Assembly: GCA_012514415.1 (NCBI GenBank) | Contig: JAAZAH010000357.1 | Span: forward strand, 1 to 16,845 | DNA: 16,845 nt | Reading direction: 5' to 3' | From: Sandaracinaceae bacterium | Lineage (GTDB): Bacteria; Myxococcota_A; Polyangia; Polyangiales; Houyiibacteriaceae | Shown: piece after piece, positions 7,329 to 14,725 of the stretch | Numbering within the stretch: the first letter of the stretch is position 1 | Layout: each line of letters opens with the position of its first letter | Translations under genes and position numbers: made by a program | The notes under the pieces: model-generated | The model's input: only the letters and a program-made list of their open reading frames with translations | What the model was told of the DNA's origin: nothing | Database searches by the model: none

Positions 7329-7886
7329 CTATCGATAGAGTTCAAGCTCCTCACGGACACATCGGTTGTACTCATCGATAAAGGCATCGAAATCGCTGGA
7401 GCTCCCGAAGAGGCGATGAAAGGCGAACTCTCCGTGAGACTCGCATCGCCCGCTCGACGTGCTCCCCGGGCAGATCCTGTATCGCTCGGTACAGGCGAGA
7501 TAGCCGGGCGCGATATCCCCCACATCATAGAGCCAGCGGTAGAACGCATCGTCTCCCCGGCTTGCGTCCGCGAGGCATTGCGTCGCCTCCGCGTTCACGG
7601 TCTTGGCCAGCTTCCACGGGCACTCCCCGGCACCGTGATGGCAGGTACAGCGCGCCTCTTGCCAGAGCAGATAGACCTTCATCGCCGCCTCAGCGACTTG
7701 CACGAGGTGAGGGTTGGGGCTTGTGTGGAGCGATCCAGGCCTTCGATCGAAGCCCGCATCTCCCTCGACCGCTGCGTCGCCGCCTGCTCCGACCGCCTCT
7801 TCGACCTCGAGCTCGAGCTCGATCGGTGTCGATTGATAACATCCGATGAGAATGAAGCCGAGCGTATACGCGATCCGTTTCCTCAT
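7329..7886 (-). CDS. Cysteine-rich lipoprotein of unknown function
   Basis: The 185-residue product has the lipoprotein signal MRKRIAYTLGFILIGC (lipobox LIGC, Cys16) and a Gly/Ala/Glu/Asp linker to about residue 55. The globular part has eight cysteines (80, 82, 89, 104, 132, 139, 148, 176). The cluster ARCTCHHGAGEC is not the haem-binding CxxCH pattern, so disulfides or metal binding are more likely than a cytochrome. The ATG overlaps the TGA of the upstream gene by 4 nt (ATGA, 7883-7886) with GGAG upstream, so the two are translationally coupled and their products may act together at the envelope. I do not recognise the family. Confidence 0.8.
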   Translation of the reverse strand: MRKRIAYTLGFILIGCYQSTPIELELEVEEAVGAGGDAAVEGDAGFDRRPGSLHTSPNPHLVQVAEAAMKVYLLWQEARCTCHHGAGECPWKLAKTVNAEATQCLADASRGDDAFYRWLYDVGDIAPGYLACTERYRICPGSTSSGRCESHGEFAFHRLFGSSSDFDAFIDEYNRCVREELELYR

Positions 7887-9175
7887 TGGACAATCTCCAT
7901 CCCGTCGTTGATATGGATCACCAGCGGCTCACGTCGTTCGATGATCGAGCTCGGTTGATCGCGGCAGAGTCCGAGGGTCTCGAGCACGCGTCGAAGAGGC
8001 TGCTGTCCCGATGAGCGCACATCCTCGACGACGACGAGCTCGAGTCGTGAGGGCATATGTTCGACACGCGAAAGGCCAAGGGTTGAAGAGCGCGCGAGTG
8101 CCACATTGAGTCCTGCTTCGAGGCCGGTTTCCGGATGGCGAAGCTCGGCCTGCAGTTGTGAGCGGATCTCACGCGCGACCGCTTTACACGTGCCCGTCCC
8201 CTCCGCACCCGTCATCTCGGCCGAGACCTCGCTCGTTTTAAAGCGAAGCTCGCCTTGGCTGCCCACATCGAAGCGCCCGCAGAAGCGGATCGAGGCGATC
8301 TCCTCGCAATCGGTCGAGATGGGGATCGCACCCAGGAAGGTGACGAAATAGTCGAAGAGATAATCCGACTGAACGCAGATCTCGTCGTCTCGGCTCACAC
8401 TCTCGCCGATCCCCTCGGCCAACCGATACCAGAACTGCCTCTTCCGGTCGGGAGCGGGGGTGATTGTATGGATGTTCGCTCGCGCTCCCGCATGCCAGCG
8501 CACGCCAGCGCTTTTGAGCACATTCTCATCAAGTCGATCGGCGATGACTTGAATGAAGCCGCGATCGCCGCCAGCGAATTCCTCACCGAAAAGTCCGGAT
8601 GCGCGTTCCCACGCGGCAGGAGCCTTTGCGGGATCGTCGATCTGCCAGGGTACCGGAATGGAGCAGTAGCCGATGTCGACGCTCCGCACCGCAGGCACGC
8701 CTTGGGGAAAGAGTTCCTGGAAATTGATGAGTGGATCGATCGCGATCTCCTCGCCGATATCCTTCTCAGGCCAAGCGATCTCAACGGCATCCGTGAAGTT
8801 TCGAAGTTCCTGAGGCTGATCGGCAGGCTCGAGGCGCCCCATCGGAGGGTAGCGGTGAAGCGAAGGATCTTTTCCGAAGAGAATCAGTCGGCTGTGGTTG
8901 TCGCCGCGCCAGCGGATCGAGCGTAGAGGCGAGTTCAGATCCTGGTATTGGATCGTATGCGCCCGCCCCATGGCGAGCGAAGCGCGCCGCTCGCCATTAT
9001 CGAAGCTCACCTGCCTCACCATGGAGCCACAGCCTCCTTCGGGCATTCGCGGTGCCATATTGAGGAGCGCCGCAAAGACCAAGAATGCAATGAATAAAGA
9101 GCGATTCTTTCGAGTGCGTACGTCGCTTCTGTTTTCTTTGAGTTCTTCAACTGTCGACTCGAGCTTCTCTTGCAT
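7883..9175 (-). CDS. Membrane-anchored protein with large exported domain, function unknown
   Basis: The 430-residue product has a charged cytoplasmic N-terminus (residues 1-25, weakly coiled-coil in MQEKLESTVEELKEN), one membrane segment (about 26-42, SLFIAFLVFAALLNMA) and a roughly 385-residue exported domain. Cysteines occur at 49 and at several positions further in (for example GYCSIPVP, DDEICV, TDCEEIASIRFCGRF, LGLCRDQ), consistent with a periplasmic, disulfide-containing protein. No catalytic motif is evident. The ATG at 9175 has GGGGGA upstream. It is the first gene of a coupled pair with the Cys-rich lipoprotein, and the A+T-rich stretch upstream is the likely promoter region. A two-partner envelope module is inferred only from the gene overlap. 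Confidence 0.78.
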   Translation of the reverse strand: MQEKLESTVEELKENRSDVRTRKNRSLFIAFLVFAALLNMAPRMPEGGCGSMVRQVSFDNGERRASLAMGRAHTIQYQDLNSPLRSIRWRGDNHSRLILFGKDPSLHRYPPMGRLEPADQPQELRNFTDAVEIAWPEKDIGEEIAIDPLINFQELFPQGVPAVRSVDIGYCSIPVPWQIDDPAKAPAAWERASGLFGEEFAGGDRGFIQVIADRLDENVLKSAGVRWHAGARANIHTITPAPDRKRQFWYRLAEGIGESVSRDDEICVQSDYLFDYFVTFLGAIPISTDCEEIASIRFCGRFDVGSQGELRFKTSEVSAEMTGAEGTGTCKAVAREIRSQLQAELRHPETGLEAGLNVALARSSTLGLSRVEHMPSRLELVVVEDVRSSGQQPLRRVLETLGLCRDQPSSIIERREPLVIHINDGMEIVQ

Positions 9176-9643
9176 TCAATTCCCCCTTTTTGAACTGGCC
9201 ACGGCCAGGGCTAAGGCGCCCGCAAGAGATGAGATCCTCTCCTCTCCACACGATCTTGTAGAAGGACGCGAAACGGCACGCGCTCGAATTGGTACGAAAC
9301 CAAACCGAAAGAACAGCGCTCCCCCCGCTGCTCATCCCTCTTTGGGCGCTTCTATAAACTAATGGATTTCGCTGTCAAGCTTTTTGATCTCTATCGGCCC
9401 GCCCTCGCCGAAGTTGCTTGAGCCAACGTAATTTTTGAAATCAGTACGAAGCGTACGATCGTTTCGCTTGATTTTACGAATGAATTCGCAAAGAAGCGCC
9501 AAAAGATATACACGCAATATGAAAAGATTGGATGAGACTGATAAAGTGGGTCTTCTACAGTTGATCTTTTTCGCTGCGAATTTAATCGAAAGGCGGATCG
9601 CGACAATCGCGGCGCAACCTTTTTTCTTGAGCACCAGGGGCGT
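9176..9643. other. A+T-rich intergenic stretch
   Basis: Between about 9420 and 9600 the base composition falls visibly below that of the neighbouring genes, with many A and T runs. Open frames on both strands (minus 9359-9634, plus 9435-9647) overlap each other, are rich in Lys, Arg and Ile and show no signal or motif I recognise. A short inverted repeat GTACG-AAG-CGTAC lies near 9443-9455. The stretch probably contains the promoter of the minus-strand gene starting at 9175 and could include a remnant of transferred DNA. No clear terminator for the gene ending at 9644 is seen. Confidence 0.5.
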
Positions 9644-10480
9644 CTAGCGATCCGCGAAGCGCGCGCCGAGCCCGAAGACGCCGCCATAGCCGATCTGCGC
9701 GTCGCCCTCGCAAAAGAGCGCGCCGGCGTAGACTCGCCATCGATTCGCGATCAGCGCGTGAAGCTCTGCGCGGTGGACGAAGAGGCGCGGCGATGAGAAG
9801 GCCGCGAAGCCCCGGTTCACGACGAAGAGCCGTAGGCGCTCGATGGCGAGGATCGGGATCTGAAGATCGTAGGGGAGGACGGCGGAGCCCTGCGACCCGG
9901 AAGGATCGAGCCGCCCAATCACGCTGCCAAGAACGGTGAGCGTGAGACGCAAGCCCTCGGGTGTGCCGAAGCCGATGAAGACGCCCGCGCCGCCCGACCA
10001 GACGCGCTGAAGGCCCGGCCCCGACGCGACCATGCCGGTGGCCCCGAGCTCATAACGCCCGCGCCATCGATACCCTATCGAGAGCGAGCCGAAATTATCG
10101 CGCGGTCTCGAGGAAGCGCGGAGATCGAGCGAGTACGTCGAGCGCGCGATGAAGCCGCTCGGATGATCCAACTCGGTGTTTAAAAAGAGCCAAGTAGAGC
10201 TCTCGGGGATGAAGCCCGCCGCGACGTCCATCGAGAGACGGTTCGGCGCGGCCTCGGGGACGAGCCAGCGCGAGGCCCTCTCGGGCTTCTCCGCCGCGTC
10301 ATCGAGAGGTTCGAGCTCACCCTCTGCGCGCTCGTGCCTGGCTCCATCTTCGCTCGAACGGGGCGCCTCGGCCGATGCGCCCGCGGCGTCGATGGGCTCC
10401 GCTTTCGCCAAGGCCGAGAGGAGCGCGAATGATGCTAGAAGCACGCCGATCATCCATTTCGTATCGCTCGAGCAGCTCAT
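9644..10480 (-). CDS. Probable outer-membrane beta-barrel protein
   Basis: The 278-residue product begins with a Sec signal peptide (hydrophobic residues 9-24, cleavage after ALAKA-27). ATG at 10480 is chosen because GGGAGGGG lies 5 nt upstream; a frame to 10585 lacks a signal. A disordered acidic linker (about 28-75) leads into alternating aromatic/hydrophobic strands such as TWLFLNTELDHP, GFIARSTYSLDLRA, NFGSLSIGYRWRGRYELGATGMVASGP, LRLTLTVLGSVIG and WRVYAGALFCEGDAQIGYGGVFGLGARF. These resemble a 10-12-strand barrel, although the last residue is Arg, not the usual Phe. A single cysteine occurs near the end. It lies just downstream of the interrupted small lipoprotein and may once have been cotranscribed with it. 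The family is not recognised. Confidence 0.75.
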   Translation of the reverse strand: MSCSSDTKWMIGVLLASFALLSALAKAEPIDAAGASAEAPRSSEDGARHERAEGELEPLDDAAEKPERASRWLVPEAAPNRLSMDVAAGFIPESSTWLFLNTELDHPSGFIARSTYSLDLRASSRPRDNFGSLSIGYRWRGRYELGATGMVASGPGLQRVWSGGAGVFIGFGTPEGLRLTLTVLGSVIGRLDPSGSQGSAVLPYDLQIPILAIERLRLFVVNRGFAAFSSPRLFVHRAELHALIANRWRVYAGALFCEGDAQIGYGGVFGLGARFADR

Positions 10481-10485
10481 CGCGT

Positions 10486-10493
10486 CCCCTCCC
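10486..10493 (-). promoter_or_regulatory. Ribosome binding site that fixes the start of the barrel protein
   Basis: On the minus strand GGGAGGGG precedes the ATG at 10480 by 5 nt. It selects this start over the upstream in-frame TTG at 10585, which would place the signal peptide about 35 residues inside the protein. Confidence 0.75.
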
Positions 10494-10532
10494 TTCATAT
10501 ACCTCTTCACATATCCGGACAAAAAGGCGCCG

Positions 10533-10739
10533 TCAGCGTGCCTCTGGCCTTCTTCGTCCCATCGGCGGAACGGTCTCGTCGCCAACGGTCACGTGCACGT
10601 CCTCGAATTGAAGCTCCGCCGGCATATCCTGGATCTCTTCGGGTCATTTTGCGATATTTGAGGCCGAACTGCATCCAGCGAGCATCGTTACACAGGCCGC
10701 AAAGGCTATAAGCCTTATTAATCGCTTGGTATCAGGCAT
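10533..10739 (-). pseudogene. Small lipoprotein gene interrupted by an in-frame TGA
   Basis: From ATG at 10739 the frame gives MPDTKRLIRLIAFAACVTML then AGC (lipobox LAGC), a perfect lipoprotein signal, followed by SSASNIAK and a TGA at 10644-10646 (codon 32). After the TGA the same frame stays open for 36 more codons, beginning PEEIQDMPAELQFEDVHVTV, with G/C-rich third positions, and ends at TGA 10533-10535. A strong ribosome site precedes the ATG, and the start overlaps the RTX fragment's stop by 8 nt. The simplest reading is a nonsense mutation, perhaps of a Trp TGG codon. An 8-residue mature lipopeptide, a sequencing error or recoding are the alternatives. The last 8 codons (GRRRPEAR) look less natural, so a second lesion is possible. 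Confidence 0.6.
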
Positions 10740-10986
10740 CGCACCCTCCCTCATCTTCAATCATAACGATCTCTTCGATATTGGTAATCGTCACGCCTCG
10801 CTGCGTCAGCTCTTCAATGGAGAGTGGCGAATAAAGTGTGTCGCGCCCGCTCCCACCGTCAATGATTTCCCCAGCTACCGCGTGGCAGCTCGAACGGATC
10901 CAGAAGACGTCTGGGTCGTCACCGCCGAGCATGACGTCTACGCCGGGGCCTCCCTCAAGCTCGTCCGGTCCAGCGCCTCCTTCTAG
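10732..10986 (-). pseudogene. C-terminal remnant of an RTX-type calcium-repeat protein
   Basis: The frame reads LEGGAGPDELEGGPGVDVML then GGDDPDVF, three consecutive nonapeptides of the GGxGxDxLx type that form calcium-binding beta-rolls in RTX (haemolysin-type repeat) proteins. A tail follows with DGGSGRDTLYSPLSIEEL and GVTITNIEEI, a type of ending I recall after such repeats in myxobacterial surface proteins. Recognisable repeats stop abruptly near 10986. Upstream in the same frame the sequence becomes Arg/Lys-rich and no start codon with a ribosome site precedes the repeats; the first ATG (10932) lies inside them. The gene therefore appears to have lost its 5' part by deletion or rearrangement. 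The stop overlaps the next lipoprotein start by 8 nt. Confidence 0.65.
10744..10752 (-). promoter_or_regulatory. Ribosome binding site of the interrupted small lipoprotein
   Basis: GAGGGAGGG on the minus strand ends 4 nt before the ATG at 10739. It is as strong as the site of the neighbouring barrel gene, which supports 10739 as a genuine start even though the frame is cut short. Confidence 0.65.
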
Positions 10987-11261
10987 ACGGCCCTTCCGGG
11001 AATCCTGAGGGTAGCGCTTGACGCGGCGGCGTAGAGGAGGTTTTCTTTGGGGTGCAGGACGCCGAAGCTTTCAAGCAGCTTCTCGGGCTCACGCAGCCCT
11101 AGGAGGTGAGGAAGGCGGGCCTCAAGCTCGTTGAGCGTCGTGTCCACCCCGATGTCTAGCACGCTCTGGGCTAGAGATTTCCGTGTCCCCAATGCGGCAG
11201 AACGTTCTCGGCCGAGGGCCATGCGGAGGCGCGAGTATGGCGGCACCTCGACACGTTCCAA
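10983..11261 (-). CDS. Doubtful short ORF
   Basis: A 92-codon frame from TTG at 11261 (or ATG at 11222) ends at TAG 10983-10985. Its second half (SLAQSVLDIGVDTTLNELEA, then LLGLREPEKLLESFGVLHP) has G/C-rich third positions and a helical look, but no domain is recognised and no ribosome site supports the start. An in-frame TAG lies shortly upstream, so a longer gene would need a frameshift. It directly precedes the beheaded RTX fragment and may be the broken end of another gene brought next to it. Confidence 0.25.
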   Translation of the reverse strand: MERVEVPPYSRLRMALGRERSAALGTRKSLAQSVLDIGVDTTLNELEARLPHLLGLREPEKLLESFGVLHPKENLLYAAASSATLRIPGRAV

Positions 11262-11491
11262 TGCGAGACTCGGCTACACGCTCGCATCCCGCGCGTCCAT
11301 GGCAGCGAGCATGGCAAGCTGCAAGCGCGGATCCCGTGGGCTCGCTCGGAAAGGCGTTTACGAAGGGCTCTCGAGCGCGGCAAAAGAGTGCGCCGCGATG
11401 AGTATGTACGCGGGCTATCGCGCCGTGACTCGCAACCCCACGCCGGGCGCCGATGAAGAAGTCGTACACGAAGTTTTCCGCGTCATGTCAA
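11262..11491. other. Unresolved stretch, possibly decayed coding sequence
   Basis: Open frames on both strands cover this part (minus 11122-11469; plus 11131-11574), neither with a ribosome site or known motif. The minus frame contains VYDFFIGARRGVASHGAIAR and the plus frame VYEGLSSAAKECAAMSMYAG. Both cannot be real. With the short frame at 10983-11261 and the RTX remnant, this suggests a rearranged or degenerating segment about 0.75 kb long downstream of the kinase-like gene. Confidence 0.35.
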
Positions 11492-12541
11492 TCACACCAA
11501 GATCGCTTCAATCAAGGGCTCCGCGCTTATCTTATCGAGCTCCGGAAGGTAGATCTCAACGGCCTCACGGCTGAGGCGCGCGCAATGAGAGGGCCGAAAA
11601 AAATGCGGTCCTTCGAGCAAAACGTAATTCAAGATGAAGAAGCGATAGGCCTCGAGCATGAAGCGGAGCTCGGCCTCTATTAACGGAGAAGTGGCGTGGT
11701 AGCTCTTTAGAAACCGGATAAAGCGCGGCTCAAAGAGCGTGCTGCTTAAATAACTGAAGGTGCTCTGATCGCCCTCGTCTCGGACCACACGGCTACAAAA
11801 ATAGAAGTCGAGGATCCGCGGCTCAATACGGAACCAATCATAATCCCATCGGCTAAAAAATTTAAATCCATCGCCATCAAAGCCGACCGAGAAATTGCCA
11901 ATATTCCAATCGACTAGCACGGGGATCTTTGGGAGTGAGTGATAGCCGATGGCCTCGGCGTTTTCGAGGAAGACCTCGGCGTGATGCCGGATGAGCTTGG
12001 CGTCTTCGCTCCGGAGGCCGCGCGCTTCAAGAAAGCTCGGATCGTTTGCCCGCTCAAAGAGGAGGGCGATGTCGGAGCCGAGGGTCTTCCAGGTTGGCGG
12101 GATGCGCTCGCTCGCTCTCTCCGAGGCGAGGTGAAATTCCGCGAGCTCACGACCAAAGGCGACGATCTCGCCCTCGCTGAGCCGCGGCGGAAGGAAATCA
12201 TAGAAGGGGACCTTTTCGTAGAAGACGACCCAGATGCCGGGCTCTCGATAGAAGAAAATTTTCCCGTCGGGCCCAAGAACCACAGGCGCCAAAAACTGCG
12301 AAAAGCGCGTATAGCGGAGCTCGCGGATCAGCTGCTCGATGCGCTCATGATCTTGCTTAAAGTGCACGAACGAGCCGTAGGAGCTCACCTTGGCCACGCG
12401 ATCGTTGCCGTGCTCAAAGCTCAGGCGGAAGACGCGATTGGTCGAGACCAACGGGCTCATCTCGACGATGGATTCGATCGCGCGATGCGGATCGAGGGCG
12501 AGATGCGCGCGCTTCACGAGATCGAGGATCGACTGGCTCAT
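11492..12541 (-). CDS. APH/choline-kinase-fold protein with altered catalytic loop
   Basis: The 349-residue product has the general plan of aminoglycoside phosphotransferase-like kinases: RVAKVSSYG near residue 51 (candidate ATP-binding Lys), FGRELAEFHLA typical of the helix before the catalytic loop, then VLVDWNIGNF (Asp211, Asn216) and RWDYDWFRIEPRILDFYF (Asp233 and Asp245). The Asp-to-Asn spacing of five matches HGDxxxxN, but His-Gly is replaced by Leu-Val. The metal-binding aspartates are retained, so activity is possible. ATG at 12541 is chosen over GTG at 12578-12580; neither has a good ribosome site. It is transcribed divergently from the SRPBCC gene across about 105 nt. Substrate unknown; a small-molecule or capsule/teichoic-type kinase role would be speculation. 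Confidence 0.68.
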   Translation of the reverse strand: MSQSILDLVKRAHLALDPHRAIESIVEMSPLVSTNRVFRLSFEHGNDRVAKVSSYGSFVHFKQDHERIEQLIRELRYTRFSQFLAPVVLGPDGKIFFYREPGIWVVFYEKVPFYDFLPPRLSEGEIVAFGRELAEFHLASERASERIPPTWKTLGSDIALLFERANDPSFLEARGLRSEDAKLIRHHAEVFLENAEAIGYHSLPKIPVLVDWNIGNFSVGFDGDGFKFFSRWDYDWFRIEPRILDFYFCSRVVRDEGDQSTFSYLSSTLFEPRFIRFLKSYHATSPLIEAELRFMLEAYRFFILNYVLLEGPHFFRPSHCARLSREAVEIYLPELDKISAEPLIEAILV

Positions 12542-12646
12542 TCGGTGATCAGCATAACGCCTCACGAGGAGGGCCGTCACGCGGCTTGACCGAAAAGGGG
12601 TGCAAGCGCGGTCTCCATGTCCTATTTATGAGCACCCCCCGCGCGT

Positions 12647-13186
12647 ATGCTGAAAACACTCCGCGTCATCCTCGGCGGGTTCTTCTCGCTCACTCTCCTT
12701 TTGCTCCTCATCGGCTATTTTTTGTCGAATGAATACGATTTCTCGCGCGCGGCCGTGCTCGATGTCCGCTGCGAGGAGACTTTCGAATACGTGAACGACG
12801 TTCAGAACCTTGGCGAGTTCATCCCTTGGCTCCAAAAGGATGCGACGATCCGATTCGACTACACCTCGCCCTCCGAGGGCGTCGGGGCGAGGGTTCGTTG
12901 GACGAGCCAAGAGAGCGCGAACGGCTCCTTCACCATCACCGCGAGCGAGGCGCCCTCAAAAATCGTCGGGGAGCTCGATTTTTTCGACCTCGGTAAGAGC
13001 GAAGGCTACCTCCTGCTCGAAACCGAGGGCGAGGCGTGTGCCGTGCGTTTTGGTTTCCGGGGGAAAGTCTCGGCTCCGCGGCCGCTCGCGAGCTGGTTCA
13101 GCACCCTTCTCCCCTTCTTCGTCGCGCCCGAACTCGAGCGAGCCTTGAACGAACTCGAGGCAATCCTAAAAGAGAAAGAATCATGA
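12647..13186 (+). CDS. Membrane-anchored SRPBCC (START-like) protein
   Basis: The 179-residue product has one N-terminal hydrophobic segment (residues 5-26) and a single SRPBCC-type domain: VLDVRCEETFEYVNDVQNLGEFIPWLQKD, a GVGARVRWTS strand, SFTITASEAPSKIVGELDF, and a long C-terminal helix ending LNELEAILKEKES. This fold makes a hydrophobic pocket and is common in polyketide-cyclase-like and ligand-carrier proteins; no catalytic residue can be named. The stop overlaps the cytochrome gene start by 4 nt (ATGA, 13183-13186), so the two are coupled and probably cotranscribed. The ATG has no clear ribosome site. Ligand unknown; an envelope location is inferred from the anchor. Confidence 0.8.
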   Translation: MLKTLRVILGGFFSLTLLLLLIGYFLSNEYDFSRAAVLDVRCEETFEYVNDVQNLGEFIPWLQKDATIRFDYTSPSEGVGARVRWTSQESANGSFTITASEAPSKIVGELDFFDLGKSEGYLLLETEGEACAVRFGFRGKVSAPRPLASWFSTLLPFFVAPELERALNELEAILKEKES

Positions 13187-13632
13187 AGCGATCACTCCAG
13201 TTTGGGCTGCTCATCCTCGGCTGCATCGCTTGGGGGGGGCTCGCGGGATGCGCCGACGATCCGGAGCGTTATCCGGTGTGGACGCCTCAGGATCATGCCC
13301 AGCCCGGGAGCGCCGATCAGACGGGGCGCGTGATGCGAGCCGACGAGCGCGGAGCCTCCGCCTCGGGGATCGACGCAGGGAGGACGCTCTATCATCTTCA
13401 TTGCGCCACGTGTCATGGTCCGAGTTTTGACGGAGATGGGCCGCAAGCGCGCGCCGGTCTACCCACGCCCTCGCTGAATCGCGCCGCCACCCTCGAAAAG
13501 AGCGATGAAGAGTTGATGGAGCGTATTCGTCTCGGAGGTGGCGGGATGCCGCCCTTTGGAGGGACGATCGGCCCCGAAGGGGTGCTCGCCCTCGTCGAAT
13601 ACATCCGGGCGAACGCGCGCATCCCCGAGTGA
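13183..13632 (+). CDS. Lipoprotein c-type cytochrome
   Basis: The 149-residue product has a lipoprotein signal ending GGLAGC (Cys23), a linker, and one class I cytochrome c domain: haem-attachment motif CATCH (Cys74, Cys77, His78) within GRTLYHLHCATCHG, FDGDGP, and the distal haem ligand candidate Met122 in GGGMPPFGG, ending LVEYIRANARIPE. It is thus a membrane-tethered mono-haem electron carrier on the outer face of the inner membrane or in the periplasm. It is coupled to the SRPBCC gene by ATGA. Its stop lies 3 nt from the stop of the convergent phosphotransferase gene, leaving no room for a terminator between them. No oxidase or reductase partner is in the window. Confidence 0.9.
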   Translation: MKRSLQFGLLILGCIAWGGLAGCADDPERYPVWTPQDHAQPGSADQTGRVMRADERGASASGIDAGRTLYHLHCATCHGPSFDGDGPQARAGLPTPSLNRAATLEKSDEELMERIRLGGGGMPPFGGTIGPEGVLALVEYIRANARIPE

Positions 13633-13635
13633 TCG

Positions 13636-14691
13636 CTAGCGCGTCCCGATCCCGACGAGCTCGCAGGCGACCTCGGCGAGATCGCGTACAGCGTCTTTGA
13701 ATGCGCCGGCGTTTGGATTGCTTGCGTTTCCGTCGAGGCTCCGCTTGTAAACGCCCTGCAGAATCGAGGCGAAACGGAAGAGGCTAAAGGCTTTGTAGTA
13801 GGCGAGGTCGGTGATCGCATCGCGGCCTGTGAGCTCTGCGTAGCGCGCGACGTACTCGTGCTCGCGCGGGATGCCGCTTTTTTCGAAGTCGACGTGCTTG
13901 AGCCCGCCGATATTCGGGATGACGACATCGTAGAGCATGAGCACATAGGCGAGATCGGAGAGCGGATCGCCGAGCGTCGACAGCTCCCAATCGATGACGC
14001 CAATCACGCGCGGTTCGGTCGGGTGGAAGATGAGGTTATCGATTCGATAATCGCCATGCGCAAGCGTCGTCTCGTCGCGATCGGGGAGGTTCGCCGGGAG
14101 GTACTCCATGAGCGCGTTCATCGCGGCGATCTCTTCGGTTTTCGCGGCCTCGTATTGCTTCGACCAGCGCGAGGTTTGCCGCGCGACGTACTCGCCGTGT
14201 CGCCCATAATCCTTGAGCCCGGTTTTTTCGAGATCGACGGAGTGGATCGCGGCGAGGACGCGGATTTTTTCGTTCACGATGTCCCGCTGCTCATCGGGCG
14301 AGAGGCCGGGCAGAGTGGGATCCCAGAAGATCCGCCCGTCGAGATGCTCCATCAAGAAAAAGGGAGTGCCGATGATCGAATCGTCTTCCTCGAGCGCATA
14401 GACGCGCGCGACTGGGACCTCGGTGTCTTCTAGCGCCTTGAGTACGCGGTATTCCCGCTCCACCTGATGCGCCGAAGGCAGGAGCTTTCCAGGCGGCTTC
14501 TTTCGAAGGACAAAGCCGCGCTCGCGCGTGCCGATAAAATAGGTCGGATTCGATTGGCCGCCTTTGAATTTGCGGACAGCCATCTCGCCTTCGAGCTCAG
14601 GGAAACGTTCGAAAAGCCATGCGGCGAGTCGGGCCTCCTCGAGGCGGTGTTCTTCGCCGGTCTCGACAGTGTCTTTAGGGAAGGGAATCAT
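13636..14691 (-). CDS. ACAD10/11-type phosphotransferase (APH-fold acyl-CoA kinase)
   Basis: The 351-residue product is a full-length aminoglycoside-phosphotransferase-fold kinase of the group fused to acyl-CoA dehydrogenase in animal ACAD10/ACAD11. Seen here: FKGGQSNPTYFI near residue 42-53, FVLRKKPPGKLLPSAHQVER (Lys64/65, then Glu80), catalytic loop HGDYRIDN (His212, Asp214, Asn219) and GVIDWELSTLGDPLSDLAY (Asp234). The phrase GQSNPTY and KKPPGKLLPSAH are characteristic of this clade. ATG at 14691 has GGAGAA about 6 nt upstream. It is divergent from an acyl-CoA dehydrogenase of the matching clade. In Pseudomonas putida LvaA and in mammalian ACAD10/11, related kinases phosphorylate 4-hydroxyacyl-CoA; that role is inferred here. 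Confidence 0.9.
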   Translation of the reverse strand: MIPFPKDTVETGEEHRLEEARLAAWLFERFPELEGEMAVRKFKGGQSNPTYFIGTRERGFVLRKKPPGKLLPSAHQVEREYRVLKALEDTEVPVARVYALEEDDSIIGTPFFLMEHLDGRIFWDPTLPGLSPDEQRDIVNEKIRVLAAIHSVDLEKTGLKDYGRHGEYVARQTSRWSKQYEAAKTEEIAAMNALMEYLPANLPDRDETTLAHGDYRIDNLIFHPTEPRVIGVIDWELSTLGDPLSDLAYVLMLYDVVIPNIGGLKHVDFEKSGIPREHEYVARYAELTGRDAITDLAYYKAFSLFRFASILQGVYKRSLDGNASNPNAGAFKDAVRDLAEVACELVGIGTR

Positions 14692-14725
14692 TCGTTCTCC
14701 AAGCGCTGAAGCTTCTCATTTTATC

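Noticed and set aside
7329..7886. Haem-binding site in the CTCHH cluster
   Set aside because: The spacing is CxCHH, not CxxCH, and the flanking sequence does not resemble a cytochrome c domain.
9435..9647. Plus-strand open frame of 70 codons in the A+T-rich stretch
   Set aside because: It has no ribosome site, overlaps an equally open minus-strand frame, and ends on the barrel gene's terminal codons.
10644..10646. TGA as a selenocysteine codon
   Set aside because: The context AK-TGA-PEE has no Cys-x-x-U or known selenoprotein motif, and no selenocysteine machinery is visible; a nonsense mutation is simpler. It is kept only as an alternative.
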